From NCBI GenBank assembly GCA_917880885.1, contig OU862909.1:33664405-33728404 (forward strand): a stretch of DNA of 64,000 nt, read 5' to 3'. Position 1 is the first letter of the stretch. Every line of letters starts with the position of its first letter. The position numbers were made by a program, and so were the translations under genes. Shown one piece after another: positions 23,350-35,099 of the stretch. This DNA is from Limnephilus marmoratus (taxonomy: Eukaryota; Arthropoda; Insecta; Trichoptera; Limnephilidae). Below the pieces are notes generated by a model, which was not told the DNA's origin, did no database searches, and was given only the letters and a program-made list of their open reading frames with translations.

Positions 23350-24245
23350 TTATAAAACAGCATGATGCAAGCGTAGTTCATCGATTCATTAAAACATCTA
23401 AAAGTAGCTCTTATGCAAATTGAGTTTGTATTTACATTTACCAACGACCGGTCATCATTTGCATTAGGTAACTTGAAATTGTGCAAATAAACGAGGCGAG
23501 CTAAATATACCTACTAGGTACATATTAAATTATTACTATCAATATTTTATTATACTCAACGTAGGTTTTTATGTACTTACGTAATACATTAAACAGTGTA
23601 GTTGCCTTGATCGTATAAGTATGCAAAACTTTTCAAAATTTGAATCGATAGGTAAATCATTTTAAAAAGTCAGCCACAAATCCAAATGTATGTATTTTTA
23701 ATGTGCGTTATGTAGCCACGAATAATATGCGTAAAAATCGATTGCCAAACGGAGTAGGTAACTTTAACCATAATTTTTTTTTATGTTGTTTCTTATGTGT
23801 GTTCATACATTCCTAATTATTTTTTTATGTAACTTACGCTTTTATTTTTTTTTCAAGAAATTAATTTTTTTATTTTAATTCTACTCAATAGAAACGGTAG
23901 GAAAAGATTCAATGTATCCCAAGCATATTTTTTGTAAACCAATTCGTAGTAAAGATTAATCTAAAATAGTGATTTAGCATCAAGCTTCTCCTTAAGAGAC
24001 CATTGTTTGCGAAACGGTGCATAAATCTTTAATTATTTTTTGTTACCTTATCAAAGCTTGACGCTCGGTTGCAAATAAAAAAATCAAACAATCTTTATTG
24101 TACGAGTACAAATAAAACAATAGATTTTAAATGGTATAGCTTTTAGGAATACCATATTTCAGAGTTGCCAATGAGAAAAAATACATAAATATATTTATGT
24201 GGAAAGTGCGCATATACCTAAATCGCCAAGATAAATTTATCGGTA
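23350..24245. other. Unassigned AT-rich DNA
   Basis: No gene or repeat recognised. Confidence 0.4.
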
Positions 24246-24249
24246 TCTA

Positions 24250-24673
24250 TCTATATAAATAAAAATGAATCGCCGAAATGAATGTACGCGCATAACTTCC
24301 AAACGACAGCACCAAATTGGATAGTTCTTTTTGTTATGTGTTTGTTATTATCAGGACAAGGTTTGTATAAAACTATTGGTGAGCTCTGGCATTATGAAAT
24401 TTGTATAACAAAAATTGCAGCAGGTGGCACGCGAGCGAGCTGTTTGAAAACTGAATGTATGGAATACGGGAGGCGGGAGGGGAACTCGGGTAGGAGGTTC
24501 GCTGGACGGGTAAAGGGAGGGGAGTGGAATAGGGAGAGGGAAATTGGAGGAACCGGAGTAGAAGGGGTCGCGGGAGAGGGAGGGGAGGCGGAAGGAACGA
24601 TTGGGAAAGGACACGCAGGGAGAAACAGTTTCTTTATTAAATGGCATAGCAACGCATGCCGGGAACCAGCTAG
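24250..24673 (+). mobile_element. Non-autonomous Helitron (copy A, about 424 bp)
   Basis: It begins TCTATATAAATAAAAATG after A and ends AACCAGCTAG before T, matching the 5'-TC...CTRR-3' rule with insertion between A and T and no target duplication. The head has CGCATAACTTCC, the middle GAGCTCTGGCATTATGAAAT, then a GA-rich core (24460-24600) and the shared 3' block GGGAAAGGACACGCAGGGAG. No Rep/helicase. Confidence 0.75.
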
Positions 24674-25336
24674 TACTTTTATAAATATTCGAGTAATGAT
24701 ACTGATGATAAACATAATTTAAGTAATAATACTGATGATAAACGTAATTTAAATTCAATTATACCTACATCATATCTTTTGATCTAAAAACTAAATTTTT
24801 AAGTTTTCATCTTGGCGAGCCGGGTTACAACCATTTTCTTTTCAACCAGTAGGTAATATACACATTAACCTACTACTGATAAGCTACTTGCAAGACATAA
24901 AAAAAGACAGAGAACAGAAAATCTTTTAATATATATCTATTACCGAAGTAAAATAAATTTGAAGTAGTTAATTTACATAATACTTTAACTAGACCCAGTC
25001 ACGCCAGTGAAATGTTCTGTTGAAGAAAGAATTTCAGTAAGTATGTAGATATTCGAAATATTTAGATAATTTCCCTAAGGGAAAATTAAACTTACTTTGG
25101 GCACATAAGACACGCCCATAATACACTCTCACTCCACAATTTTCAGTGGTTGTACCTACATTTAGTCTAAATGCAGTCACAGTCCTCCAGTGTGAGCACA
25201 ATACTAGTTCAAATGCCTTGATTGCATTTGGCATAATATATCAAATTTGTCATTCAGTATTGAATTCAGAAAAAAAAATTATCTTCTTCTTCTATCTTCT
25301 ATCTTCTTCTTCTATCTTCTATATAATCTATATAAA

Positions 25337-25959
25337 TCTATATAAATAAAAATGAATCATCGAAATGTATGTACGCGCATAACTTCCGAACGACCGCACC
25401 AAATAGGATAATTCTTATTTTGTTGTATTCGTTATCGTCAGGACAAGGTTTGTATAAAACTACCGGTGAGCTCTGGCATGATGAAATTTGTATAAAAATG
25501 AATCGCCAAAATGCATGTACGTGCATAACTTTCGAACGAATGCACAAAATTAGAAAATTCTTCTTTTGTTGTGTTCGTTATTGCCTGGTGACCTCTGGCA
25601 TTATGAAATTTGTATAAAAAAATTGCAATTGGTGGTATGCGAGCTGTTTGAAAACTAAATGTACTGGGAATTAATTTATGGAACGCGGGTAGGGGGAACC
25701 AGGGAGGGGGGAGGGGAACCTGGGAGGGGGGGAGGGAAACTCAGGAGGGGGTTTTGCGGGACGGGGGAGGGGGGGGGGGAGTGGAGTGGGGAGAGGGAAG
25801 GTGGAGGAGGCGGAGTGGAAACGCGAGAGGGGAAGAGGACGCGGGAGAGGAATGGGGGGGGGGGGGGCGGAAGGAGAAAGAGACGAATGGGAAAGGACAC
25901 GCAGGGAGAAACAATTTCTTTATTAAATGGCATAGCAACGCATGCCGGGTACCAGCTAG
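25337..25959 (+). mobile_element. Non-autonomous Helitron (copy B, about 623 bp)
   Basis: Same ends as copy A (TCTATATAAATAAAAATG and GTACCAGCTAG). The head segment, from AAAATGAATC to the GTATAAAA before the core, is tandemly doubled. The core at 25680-25875 is almost pure purine with a run of G. The long open frames through it on both strands are composition artefacts. Confidence 0.75.
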
Positions 25960-27520
25960 TAATTTATAAAATATAGATTTTTTTTAATCAATTTTCGGAG
26001 ATTCAAATTTGAACGTACCTAAGTAAAAACAAGATAAAAGGCCGTTTCTCGGAGTTTTTTCGTTGGAAAGGTGTACTTTACCAATACACAATTATTATTA
26101 GTGTGTTGTGCGACCTACAAGATATCGGTAGGTCCAGAATACATAATTTTTACCTGAGAAAAACCGAGATGATAATCGGCATACACAATGAGACAGTTTT
26201 TAATCCCACATAATATACGAGTACATATACGAGTATTATGACTGTAGGTATTTTGATACGAGACAAGAGAATTTTTAATTGATTGATATTCTGTAGTTTC
26301 GAATAATGACTTCCTCGAAGACAATAATATCAAGTCCTCAAGGCAATAAGTTAATGGGAGTTAAGTAGGTAATCACTATTGTACATACCAATTAATTCAT
26401 GAAGAGTACAAAGTCTCCAGCTTACATAATAATAATTAATACATAATATATGTATATCCATGGCTTATATGTAAGTGTAGTAATAAGGAACTCCAGTGAA
26501 AAATATTATGGCTTTAAAAAAATATGTTCATACAGACCAATAAACGCTGATTCTGAATATATAACTTTTATATCATAATATTAAACGCAGAGTTTTAAAA
26601 AAATTATTAAAAAGTCCATTTTTAAACCTCTCCTCGAAACACAGTGTCAAGTTGGCATTACTGAAATGGTGAATCGTGACGTCACGCGTCACACTCACCC
26701 ACTGTCACCCGGTGATCGCGTGTATTGTATTGTCAGTATTATTGTATTGACATTTGAATATGCAATTCAACATTTCGTGTTTTTGGTTTATTTTCATACT
26801 GTTTATAGAGATTTAGATAAATAATAGTTATTGTGTTTGTTGAAACATAATTTAGGCCCTCAACAATTTACGAAAAGGGCTTTATTTGCGGACAATCTGG
26901 AATAAATTTTGCCTATTTGAGGTTAAAGTCGACACAAAATACGATGTCATGTATTTGCAATGATGAAAGAGATGATTTGTTTTTATATTGCACTTTGATT
27001 AAATACAATAACAGTAGCGGTGAAATGTGGACATTTTACCAATGTTTTTCTATATTAACAGCAGTTAATCTTGAATAAAAAACTAATTATCACACCGAAA
27101 TGTCATAGTATTCATTGGCCATCATTCCACCATTTTAAAACAGGGATGAACTGCCCAAAAAAAATATTTCCCTAGATTTTGAAGTGAAATTTCCCTAGAA
27201 TTTCACATTTACGCAATTACCTACGTAGCCACCTTTTTGTGTAACACTAATCCTGTTATATGTTAATAATATGATTGATTAATTGGAAAGATATCGGAAC
27301 TTGGTAAATATACTAATAATACTGTGCTTTTCCAAATAAAACACTCTTTGCTACGTGAAGTAATAATTTAAAAGTACAAATACACTCACCACTGAATTAG
27401 AAACTGAATTCCAAATAAAAAAACACTTTGCAAAATAAAAATCAACCGCAATCACCGAAAAAACGGAACTTAAAACATAAATAATTTTTTTTTTCAGAGG
27501 TCCCATTTATCTTTTTAGAT
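25960..27520. other. Unassigned DNA with one CRE-like palindrome
   Basis: No exon recognised. TGACGTCA at 26677-26684, inside a locally GC-richer patch (26670-26720), matches the CRE/ATF consensus, but with no gene beside it this may be chance. Confidence 0.35.
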
Positions 27521-27525
27521 ACATA

Positions 27526-27688
27526 GGGAACGTACCCATACTACGTGACAAACTTTTTGCACTTTTTAACCCCCCCCCCCCCACCGTGACCAAAAACCTA
27601 AGCAACCCACCGCTCATTTGTACCAAGCGTGGTATTTTGAAGACCCCCCCCCCCCCCCGAACGTGTCACGTAGTATGGGTACGTTCTC
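27526..27688. mobile_element. Harbinger-like MITE (copy 1)
   Basis: The termini GGGAACGTACCCATACTACG and the inverse enclose two long C-tracts. The family is shared with 38107-38272 and 41768-41937. The outer bases are degraded here. Confidence 0.8.
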
Positions 27689-27775
27689 TAATATCATTTT
27701 GAGTTGTCAGTCTTAAAAATAACATTGCATGTAAGTACATGAACAATAATTAAGATTCATAGGAATTCCAACAAA

Positions 27776-27807
27776 TATATATACGTATATATATATATAT
27801 ATATATA
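27776..27807. repeat. (TA)n microsatellite
   Basis: Alternating TA with one ACG interruption. Confidence 0.9.
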
Positions 27808-28283
27808 ATACCAGTAATATTGTCATATGTAATAAAAATTTTGCCAGAGTTCGAAATTTCCCTAGATTTTGTCCTGATTTCCCTTATCCCTAAAAAATAT
27901 TTTTCTCCCCTAGATCTAGGGAAATTTCCCTCGACATAACATCACTGATTCAATATGACAACTTGAAGGTAAATAAACTATCGGTGGGTGAAGACCATGT
28001 GAAGACCATATCACCATATTAACAATCTACCATAGATATGGTGCTTTTCTGATGGTCTAGAAAAATTAAAACTTTGACAATTATTTTAACTATTAAAACT
28101 AACTATAAAAATAAAAATAAAAATGCAGTTATTTAAGTTTGAAGGTCTTTATTCATTAAAAAAAATAAAAAAAATTGGACTGGAGTTCTCTATTGTAAAG
28201 CGGTAAATCGTTAGCGACAAAAATGGAAAATGAGGAAAACCTATTTAGAAATTAAGTTTATGTTATTCAATATATTAATCTTA

Positions 28284-28447
28284 GGGGGCATACATTAATT
28301 ACGTGAGCTCAAAAGGAGGAGAGGGGGTCCAGTAAAATCAAACGTTACTTGAAAAGGATATATGAAGTGGCCCAAATTTATCTCACCAAGGAGGGGGAGG
28401 GGTCTGGATTGGAAGAAAAACTGCTCACGTGATTAATGTATGCCCCC
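28284..28447. mobile_element. Harbinger-like MITE, second family
   Basis: The terminal repeats GGGGGCATACATTAATTACG and the inverse (ending ATGTATGCCCCC) are flanked by TTA on both sides (28281-28283 and 28448-28450). The 164-bp length, TWA duplication and G-rich terminus parallel the GGGAACGTACCC family. No coding. Confidence 0.8.
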
Positions 28448-28479
28448 TTATACCTAAATGAGATGGGGGTTCCCAAACA

Positions 28480-28624
28480 CTTCATACATGTATAGACATA
28501 CTTCGTACAGAAAACTGTACAGGCGTGTATCAATCTTGATACTTCCAAAAATGGGACACATCTAAAGTGAAAAAGGGGGTACGTCAAGGGTGCATCCTTT
28601 CACTAACCTTAGTTAATATGCATG
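28480..28624 (+). pseudogene. LINE D reverse transcriptase, 5' piece
   Basis: Just left of the hAT insertion the + strand carries K-G-V-R-Q-G-C-I-L-S, the standard RT block before the catalytic box, in a degraded frame. It joins to 29484-30125 when the 843-bp hAT element is removed. Confidence 0.65.
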
Positions 28625-28632
28625 GTGAATAC

Positions 28633-29475
28633 TAGTGTTGCAACAGTAGTGCTGTTTCCGCTTCTGCAGAAGTTCCGCGAGTTTTTACTCTTCCGTTTCC
28701 GTTTCTGGTTCCGCAAACTTTATAACAGAACTCTAAACGGAGAATAATTTGCGTTGAAGATATCGAAGTGCAGCCTTCTACTTCAAACTGATCATCATCA
28801 TTACTAATATTGGAATGGATGTTAAGTGTAAATGAAGACCAGGAGGAGAACTCTTCTACAACTGACGATGGTGACAATTTATTTTTAGAGATACAGTCAC
28901 ACCTTCGGGGGTACAAGAAAGAGAAGAGACTACCTCTCTTGGGGGCCAAGTCTCTATCTTTTATTGTTTACTAACAGCCTGTTACTTAACATTAATTACG
29001 TCACAAACACCTTAACGCTATGCGTTAAGGTCAAAATACGTGTTTGTGACGTAATTAATGTTAAGTAACAGGCTGTTAGTAAACAATAAAAGATAGAGAC
29101 TTGGCCCCCATGAGGATCCCCTTATGTAGTGGAAAGTAAATGCACACAAATACCCCATCTGTTGCCAATAGTTCTTCAGTACTTATCAGCTCCCCCCAGC
29201 AGTGTAGTCAGTGAGCAATTATTTAGTGGAGCTGGTTTAATATATGAAGAACACCGAAACAGACTCAAAGGTGTAAAAACAGCCAAATTACTTCATATTA
29301 AATATAATGCCTCTGTTTAATTTCGAGTACTAAAAGTAAAAAATTCAAATTTAATTAAACAAATCTTAAAAAATTAAATTGTGCTTTTTCTTCACAGTAT
29401 TTATTATACACTTCCAGTTCCGCTAAGATTTACTTTTGACATCTGTTTCCGTTTCTGCTTCCGTTGCCATCACTA
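28633..29475 (+). mobile_element. hAT element with transposase C-terminal domain remnant
   Basis: The termini TAGTGTTGCAACAG and, inward from the right, TAGTGATGGCAACGG are flanked by the exact 8-bp duplication GTGAATAC (28625-28632 and 29476-29483). At 29129-29320 a + frame encodes the hATC dimerisation domain: Y-L-S-A-P-P-S-S-V-V-S-E-Q-L-F-S-G-A-G, then R-N-R-L, then the K-T-A-K-L-L-H-I-K-Y-N end. Upstream, 28780-28945 keeps an acidic stretch and P-L-L-G-A, also usual in hAT proteins just before this domain. A perfect palindrome (28941-29109) has inserted between the two. The catalytic core is deleted. Confidence 0.85.
28941..29109. repeat. Perfect 70-bp-arm palindrome inside the hAT remnant
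   Basis: 28941-29010 and 29040-29109 are exact inverse complements over all 70 bases, starting GGGGGCCAAGTCTC. The 29-bp centre has its own inverted word CTTAACGC/GCGTTAAG. I found no clear target duplication, so either it is a very young MITE or the arms were made identical by gene conversion. Confidence 0.9.
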
Positions 29476-29483
29476 GTGAATAC

Positions 29484-30125
29484 ATAATGAATAATGAGTG
29501 TTTGATGGATGGAAAGGCGGAATAAACATTGGTGGCCAAAAAATCTCAAATCTCCGATATGCAGATGACACTACTCTTATCGCTTCTTCTGAAGAAGAAA
29601 TGAACCATCTTCTTGCCAAAATGGAGGAAGAAAGCCGTAATCTAGGTCTACTGATCTACAAGGCTAAAAGAAATTAATGGTGATCGACAGGGCAAGTACC
29701 TTTATAAAAACAAATAAGGCTCTCACAGACTTAGAAACGGCGAACGACTTTATACGTCTAGGCTCGTCTATTGGAGGTTGTGAAATAGAAGTGAAAAGAA
29801 GAATTTGCATGACTAAGAGCAAAATTCAAAACATAGTGCGGAATGACAGTGGCATAACGAAGTCCATCAAGATGGTGGAGACTCGTCTGGGCACTGATTT
29901 TCCCCATATTTCTGTAAGGATTGAAAAAAATGGAGACTTAAGAGCCAGAGAAAGAATGCGGATAGACGCCCTTGAAATATGGTGCTGGAGAAAAATGCTC
30001 AGAATTCCAAGGACAGCAAGACGCACAAATACGTCCATTTTTGAAGAGCTAGGCATCCACAAAAGGCTTTCAACTATCTGCCTAGAACGTTCGACTATCT
30101 TAAAATACTTTGGGCACTTTTTTTT
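29484..30125 (+). pseudogene. LINE D reverse transcriptase, 3' piece
   Basis: The + strand encodes L-R-Y-A-D-D-T-T-L-I-A (the catalytic Y-A-D-D box, about 29555-29585). After a stop comes a long frame at 29677-30141 with F-I-R-L-G-S-S-I, then I-D-A-L-E-I-W-C-W-R-K-M-L-R-I-P, a C-terminal landmark of craniofacial-type LINE ORF2 proteins of insects. An internal stop near 29668 and a shortened middle show that it is inactive. The 5' piece lies left of the hAT element. Confidence 0.8.
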
Positions 30126-30127
30126 AC

Positions 30128-30480
30128 ATGAGTACATTTGAGGGCTCCACACAGGAGGCCCTGAAGAAAATAATTTCCCTCAGGGCTTATGTCATCTTTG
30201 GGGATGCTGTGTTGAGGTTTTTTTAAGGAAAGGAAAGAGAGGATAGTTCTGGAAAGGAAAAAGGGTTTAAGGGGTGGGTAGGAATCTGGGGTTCAGTGTA
30301 TCCTGGTCATCTGCCTCCAAGACCTAGACAAACCTCACCCCACGAACCCGGGCACCCCTGCTAAATCACCAAAAGTAGCGAACCACTTGGGGTGACCTAT
30401 GGCAGAGGTGTTGGATGTCCAATAAAGGTTCCCGAGGCGGCGATACCCATTCCCGCTTCCCAAATTGAGTGCTCGCCAAA
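30128..30480 (-). mobile_element. LINE/SINE 3' segment related to 640-850 and 61590-62060
   Basis: It shares CCACACAGGAGGCCCTGA, GGAAAATAATTTCCCTCAGGGC-type and GATGCTGTGT words with the LINE 3' end at 655-760. Further right, ACCACTTGGGGTGACCTATG and GGCGGCGATACCCAT are shared with 61975-62045. A T-run at its left is the inverse of a poly(A). It has no coding frame and is either a 5'-truncated LINE or a SINE that borrowed the LINE tail. Confidence 0.65.
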
Positions 30481-30598
30481 GTGAGAACTCCAACTTGGAG
30501 TAACTACTAACTAGTAGTCACTGGCAAAGTGGAAGACAGAAGAAGCAGGGAAAGTCACCAATGCGCTGGAGTGACCAAATATCACTGGCGTCCGTTAT

Positions 30599-31790
30599 AG
30601 CCCATTCACACCATTCATTTATCGTTCATTTCGTGATTTCATTCAGCCTCTTTCCCTCGAAATGAACCGTGTGAACACGAAAGTGAATAGAGACAGTTCC
30701 GAATGAAGCATTCCAACAATGTTGGAATGCTTCCTTCGGAACTGTTCACTCGCAACCGGAATTTAACATCACGTGACGCGAATGATGTGTGTGAACACTC
30801 AAGTGAACAGTCTTTCACTCGCAAATTAGTCGGCCGAAATGTTCTGGCGTGAGGACGAGTAGCCGGAGCGGCTTAAACGTCAAAATGCTCCGTTTAGTTC
30901 GCTTTTCGAAATAACTCCTACACGTCTCATAGAAATCGTTGTTTCTCCCTTACTATCATAGTGAAAAATATGATCTAAACGGCACTGGAAAGAGAAAATA
31001 ATGCTCTATATATTCAATATAACAATTAACCACAAAATAATACGAATGTACACTTCTATGGAACCAAAATCTCTGATCGAATTTGAAAAAATAATTATGA
31101 AACATTGTGAATTTTTTATAAATTATTTTTATATGAAACGACAAAAAAGTGAGGTGATAGAAACGTTTATAATTTACTTGTCTAACAAAATAAGTGTGTG
31201 TTTTTATATATTTTTTGTTACCAGTAATTTTAGTTAGAATAAAAGCAAGTAGAGCCATTTTTTAAACTTTTAAAAGTTTACATTAAAAATTATTCTATTT
31301 AAAAAATTACGTAGTTATTTCTAATAACTAATTTTAAAAGCATATTTCATCACCTTTCCAAAACAGTTTTTAGTTTTTGGATACGTTAATAAATATTCCA
31401 TTTATATGGATTTTATTGCAAGCCGAGGCCTATTTTCGAATAAAAATATTTTCATGGTGCAAAAATACTGGTAGATATCAGTTTTCAGGTTATTATTTAA
31501 CCATATGTTCATTTTATGGTGCAGAAATTTATTTACTGTTTACAAGAATCGCCAATTTCTCGTAATTTAGTTCGACGTTATCGGAAATGTCAATTGAAAT
31601 CGTAAATATTCCCGAACTTAGCCGTCAGCGCCGGACGAATTCCAATGCGGCCGCAACTACTCTCGACGACTTCGTAGCGAGAATGTCGAGTGAACTCTTC
31701 CTTCGAAGGAAGCGTGTGAACACTCGGTGAAACGAGAATGGAACATTTCATCGAGTAAACCTTCATCCGAGTGAATGGTGTGAATGGGCT
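30599..31790. mobile_element. Inverted-repeat DNA element, tandem copy 1
   Basis: AGCCCATTCACACCATTCA and its exact inverse TGAATGGTGTGAATGGGCT bound about 1,192 bp without coding. An inner palindrome, GCATTCCAACAATGTTGGAATGC-like, lies at 30708-30735. A second copy begins five bases later at 31796. The superfamily is not clear to me. Confidence 0.8.
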
Positions 31791-32369
31791 ATTACAGCCC
31801 ATTCACATGATTCATTTATCGTTCATTTCGTGATTTCATTCCGCCTCTTTCCCTCGAAATGAACCGTGTGAACACGAAAGTGAATAGAGACAGTGCCGAA
31901 TGAAGCATTCCAACAATGTTGGAATGCTTCCTTCGGCACTGTTCACTCGCAACCGGAATTTAACATCACGTGACGCGAATGATGTGTGTGAACACTCAAG
32001 TGAACAGACTTTCACTAGCAAATCAGTCGGCCGAGATGTTCAAGCGTGAGGACGAGTAGCCGGAGCGGCTTAAACGTCAAAATGCTCCGTTTAGTTCGCT
32101 TTTCGAAATAACTCCTACACGTCTCATAGAAATCGTTGTTTCTCCCTTACTATCATAGTGAAAAATATGATCTAAACGGTATTGGAAAGAGAAAATAATG
32201 TTCTATATTCAATATAACAATTAACCACAAAAGAATACGAATGTTCACTTCTATGGAACCAAAGTTTCTGATCGAATTTGAAAAAAAAAATGAAACATTG
32301 TGAATTTTTTATGAATTATTTTTATATGAAACGACAAAAAAGTGAGGTGACAGAAACGTTTATAATTTA

Positions 32370-33349
32370 CTAGCTGGTTCCCGGCATGCGTTGCTATACT
32401 ATTTAATAAAGAAATTTTTCTCCCTGCGTGTCCTTTCCCATTTGTCCCGTTCCCCTTCCGCCTCCCTTTCCTTTCCCGCGTCCCCTTCCCCCTCTCACGT
32501 TCCCACGCCGCCTTCCCTCTCCCCACTCCCCTCGCCTGCTTCCCCCGTCCCGCGAACCCTCCTCCCGAGTTCTACCCTCCCGCATTCCATTCATTCAGTC
32601 CCGGTACATTTAGTTTTCAAACAGCTCACGTGCCACCTATTGCATTTTTTATACAAATTTCGTAATGCCAGAGCTCACCAGTAGTTTTATACAAACCTTG
32701 TCCTGACCATAACGACTAACTAACTAACTAACTAACCATCACGCCGTTTCCCCGCAGGGGTAGGCAGAGAGGACGGACCGCCAAACAACTCGGTCTTGGC
32801 ACACACTCTTTGCCTCACTCACATTCATACATCGTCTCATACATTCTCTTCTATTATTCTGGCTTTTGACATGACCCGACTCAAGTATCTGATTCACTTG
32901 ATCGTGCCATGTCTTCCTCGGGCGTCCCCGACTTCTTCTACCATTCACATTCGCTTCGTATATTCTTCTTACACTACTTCCTTCGTTCATTCGCTCTACA
33001 TGCCCAAACCATCTGAGGGTCCCTTTCTTAATCTTACTCATTATGCTTACATCAGCCTTACATTCATTGCGGATATCCACATTTCTCACACGATCATACA
33101 TTGTTTTACCACACATACGTCTCAGGGATCTCATTTCAACAGCATTCAGTTTACTTTCATCCTTCCTCTGCCAGTTCCATGCCTCACAGCCATACATCAG
33201 GGTAGGTACCAGGACTCCATTGTGGACTGCTAGCTTCGCTTTTTTTGACCATAACGAACACAACAAAAAAAGAATTATCCAATTTGGTGCAGTCGTTCGG
33301 AAGTTATGCGCGTACATACATTTCGGCGATTCATTTTTATTTATATAGA
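32370..33349 (-). mobile_element. Non-autonomous Helitron (copy C) holding a LINE
   Basis: Read on the minus strand it begins TCTATATAAATAAAAATG and ends in CCAGCTAG, with a GA-rich core (the + strand is CT-rich at 32430-32590). Copy 1 of the host element shows the empty site around 31170-31185. A LINE C insertion splits it at 32716-33246. Confidence 0.75.
32716..33246 (-). pseudogene. LINE C, 5'-truncated insertion with 11-bp target duplication
   Basis: Exact GACCATAACGA at 32705-32715 and 33247-33257 marks the target site. The minus strand encodes the last 170 or so residues of a LINE ORF2: V-L-V-P-T-L-M-Y-G-C-E-A-W (the palm/thumb end), then K-G-T-L-R-W-F-G-H-V-E-R-M, N-V-N-G-R-R-S-R-G-R-P-R, ending C-G-E-T-A and a stop. 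The 3' tail is (GTTA)n read on the minus strand. This open, well-preserved frame and clean duplication make it one of the younger LINE copies here. Confidence 0.85.
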
Positions 33350-34129
33350 TAAATTTGTCTAACAAAATAAGTGTGTGTTTTTATATTTTTTTGTTACCAG
33401 TAATTTTAGTTAGACTAAAAGCAAGTAGAGCCATTTTTTAAACTTTTAAAAGTTTACATTAAAAATTATTCTATTTAAAAAATTACGTGGATATTTCTAA
33501 TAATAAATTTTGAAAGCATATTTCATCACCTTTCCAAAACAGTTTTTAGTTTTTGGATACGTTAATAAATATTCCATTTATATGGATTTTATTGCAAGCC
33601 GAGGCCTATTATGGAATAAAAATATTTTCATGGTGCAAAAATACTGGTAGATATCAGTTTTCAGGTTATTATTTAACCATATGTTCATTTTATAGTGCTG
33701 AAATTTATTTACTGTTTACAAGAATCGCCAATTTCTCGTAATTTAGTTCGACGTTATCGGAAATGTCAATTGAAATCGTAAATATTCCCGAACTGCCGTC
33801 AGCGCCGGACGAATTCCGATGCGGCCGCGACTACTCTCGACGACTTCGTAGCCAGAATGTCGAGTGAACTCTTCCTTCGAAGGAACCGTCTGAACACTCG
33901 GTGAAACGAGAATGGAACATTTCATCGAGTAAACCTTCATCCGAGTGAACCTTGTGACTTCAGCATTACGTGGTGTCCGCAGCTATCCACGTAGCGAGGA
34001 TCGCGAGGACTGGAGGAACCATGTCCACACCCCAAATTGGATCAGCGGTCACAATTCTCAGCAATAATGAGGAACCGATTTGAGAAGAAGAATACCTGCA
34101 TAGGATGGTACCTTTTTAAAAATATTATG

Positions 34130-35095
34130 CTCGGGCAACACCGTGCTGTTTTTTCCACACCTTGCCGGAAAAATCAGAAGCCGAATAAAAACGGGGCGCG
34201 CCTGCAAGAATTACACCACACTGTATAAGAGTGCTGGTGCAGAATTTTATTTGATCAGCTTTTCCCTTTTGCCTTTAGCGTAGCGCGTTCTAGATAGACA
34301 CGCTAAATTTAGAAGAAGTATTATATATAGCTATCGCCGTAAATGAAATAAATAAAAAGAAGAATAAAAATAAACGTAAACAATGGGTACACCCACTTTA
34401 CAGATATCAGCTCAAGGATGGAGTGTTTAATAATACCTAACGAAAAAAAAAGAGTATTCCGACGCTCCGTAGTTCGGCTGCCGGCAGATTCTGGTGTCGA
34501 AAAAAACGACACGTGTAGCCGACTTCATACAGCGCCATACATTCTTAATAGGGCCGACAGACCTAGCTATAAAAGATCATTTGGCTTGGCCTATTTCAGC
34601 ATATTGCTCGCCATATAAAAATCAATAAAAGATCATTTGGCTTTTCGTATCGCTTGCCGTACATTCCCAATGGGAATATATGGCGAGCAATATGCTGAAA
34701 TAGGCCAAGCCAAATGATCTTTTATAGCTAAGTGTGACAGCCCCCTTAAGCTAGCATTCGGCTCGTGAAGATAAATTCGACTTTTGGGGTGGGCATGCTG
34801 AAATATTATGTCATGGAGAGGTTTTTATCCGCACTTACGGAATTCTGCGTAAGTGTAGAAAATTCGAACATTAATTTGGGCTATTTTATACGCTTCTGAA
34901 AAAAACAGCACGGTGCAGCCCAAGCCTAAGGGGGCCGTCAAAATTAGCTATAAAAGCGCCGGCGTTATTTGGTTTATTTCAACATATCACTCGCCATATA
35001 TTCCCATTGGGAATGTACGGCGAGCGATATGCCGAAATACGCCAAGCCAAATGATCTTTTATCTATTATAGCTGTGTGACACATGCATTAAAGTA
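34130..35095. repeat. Complex inverted-repeat block
   Basis: CGAGCAATATGCTGAAATAG and AAGCCAAATGATCTTTTATAG occur in both orientations around 34560-34730 and again, diverged, at 34970-35080. CACCGTGCTGTTTTTT (34140) pairs with AAAAAACAGCACGGTG (34903). This is probably an old foldback or MITE cluster; I could not set borders. Confidence 0.55.
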
Positions 35096-35099
35096 GAAA

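Larger units (their letters stand above)
31796..33949. mobile_element. Inverted-repeat DNA element, tandem copy 2, with nested Helitron
   Basis: It matches copy 1 in the same order and orientation along its whole length at a few percent difference, apart from a 980-bp Helitron insertion at 32370-33349. The right terminus has lost the last 14 or so bases of the inverted repeat. Confidence 0.8.

Noticed and set aside
27140..27955. hAT element between CAGGGATG and CATCACTG
   Set aside because: The ends look similar and AATTTCCCTAGATTTTG recurs at both, but the flanking 8-mers do not match, so borders cannot be supported.
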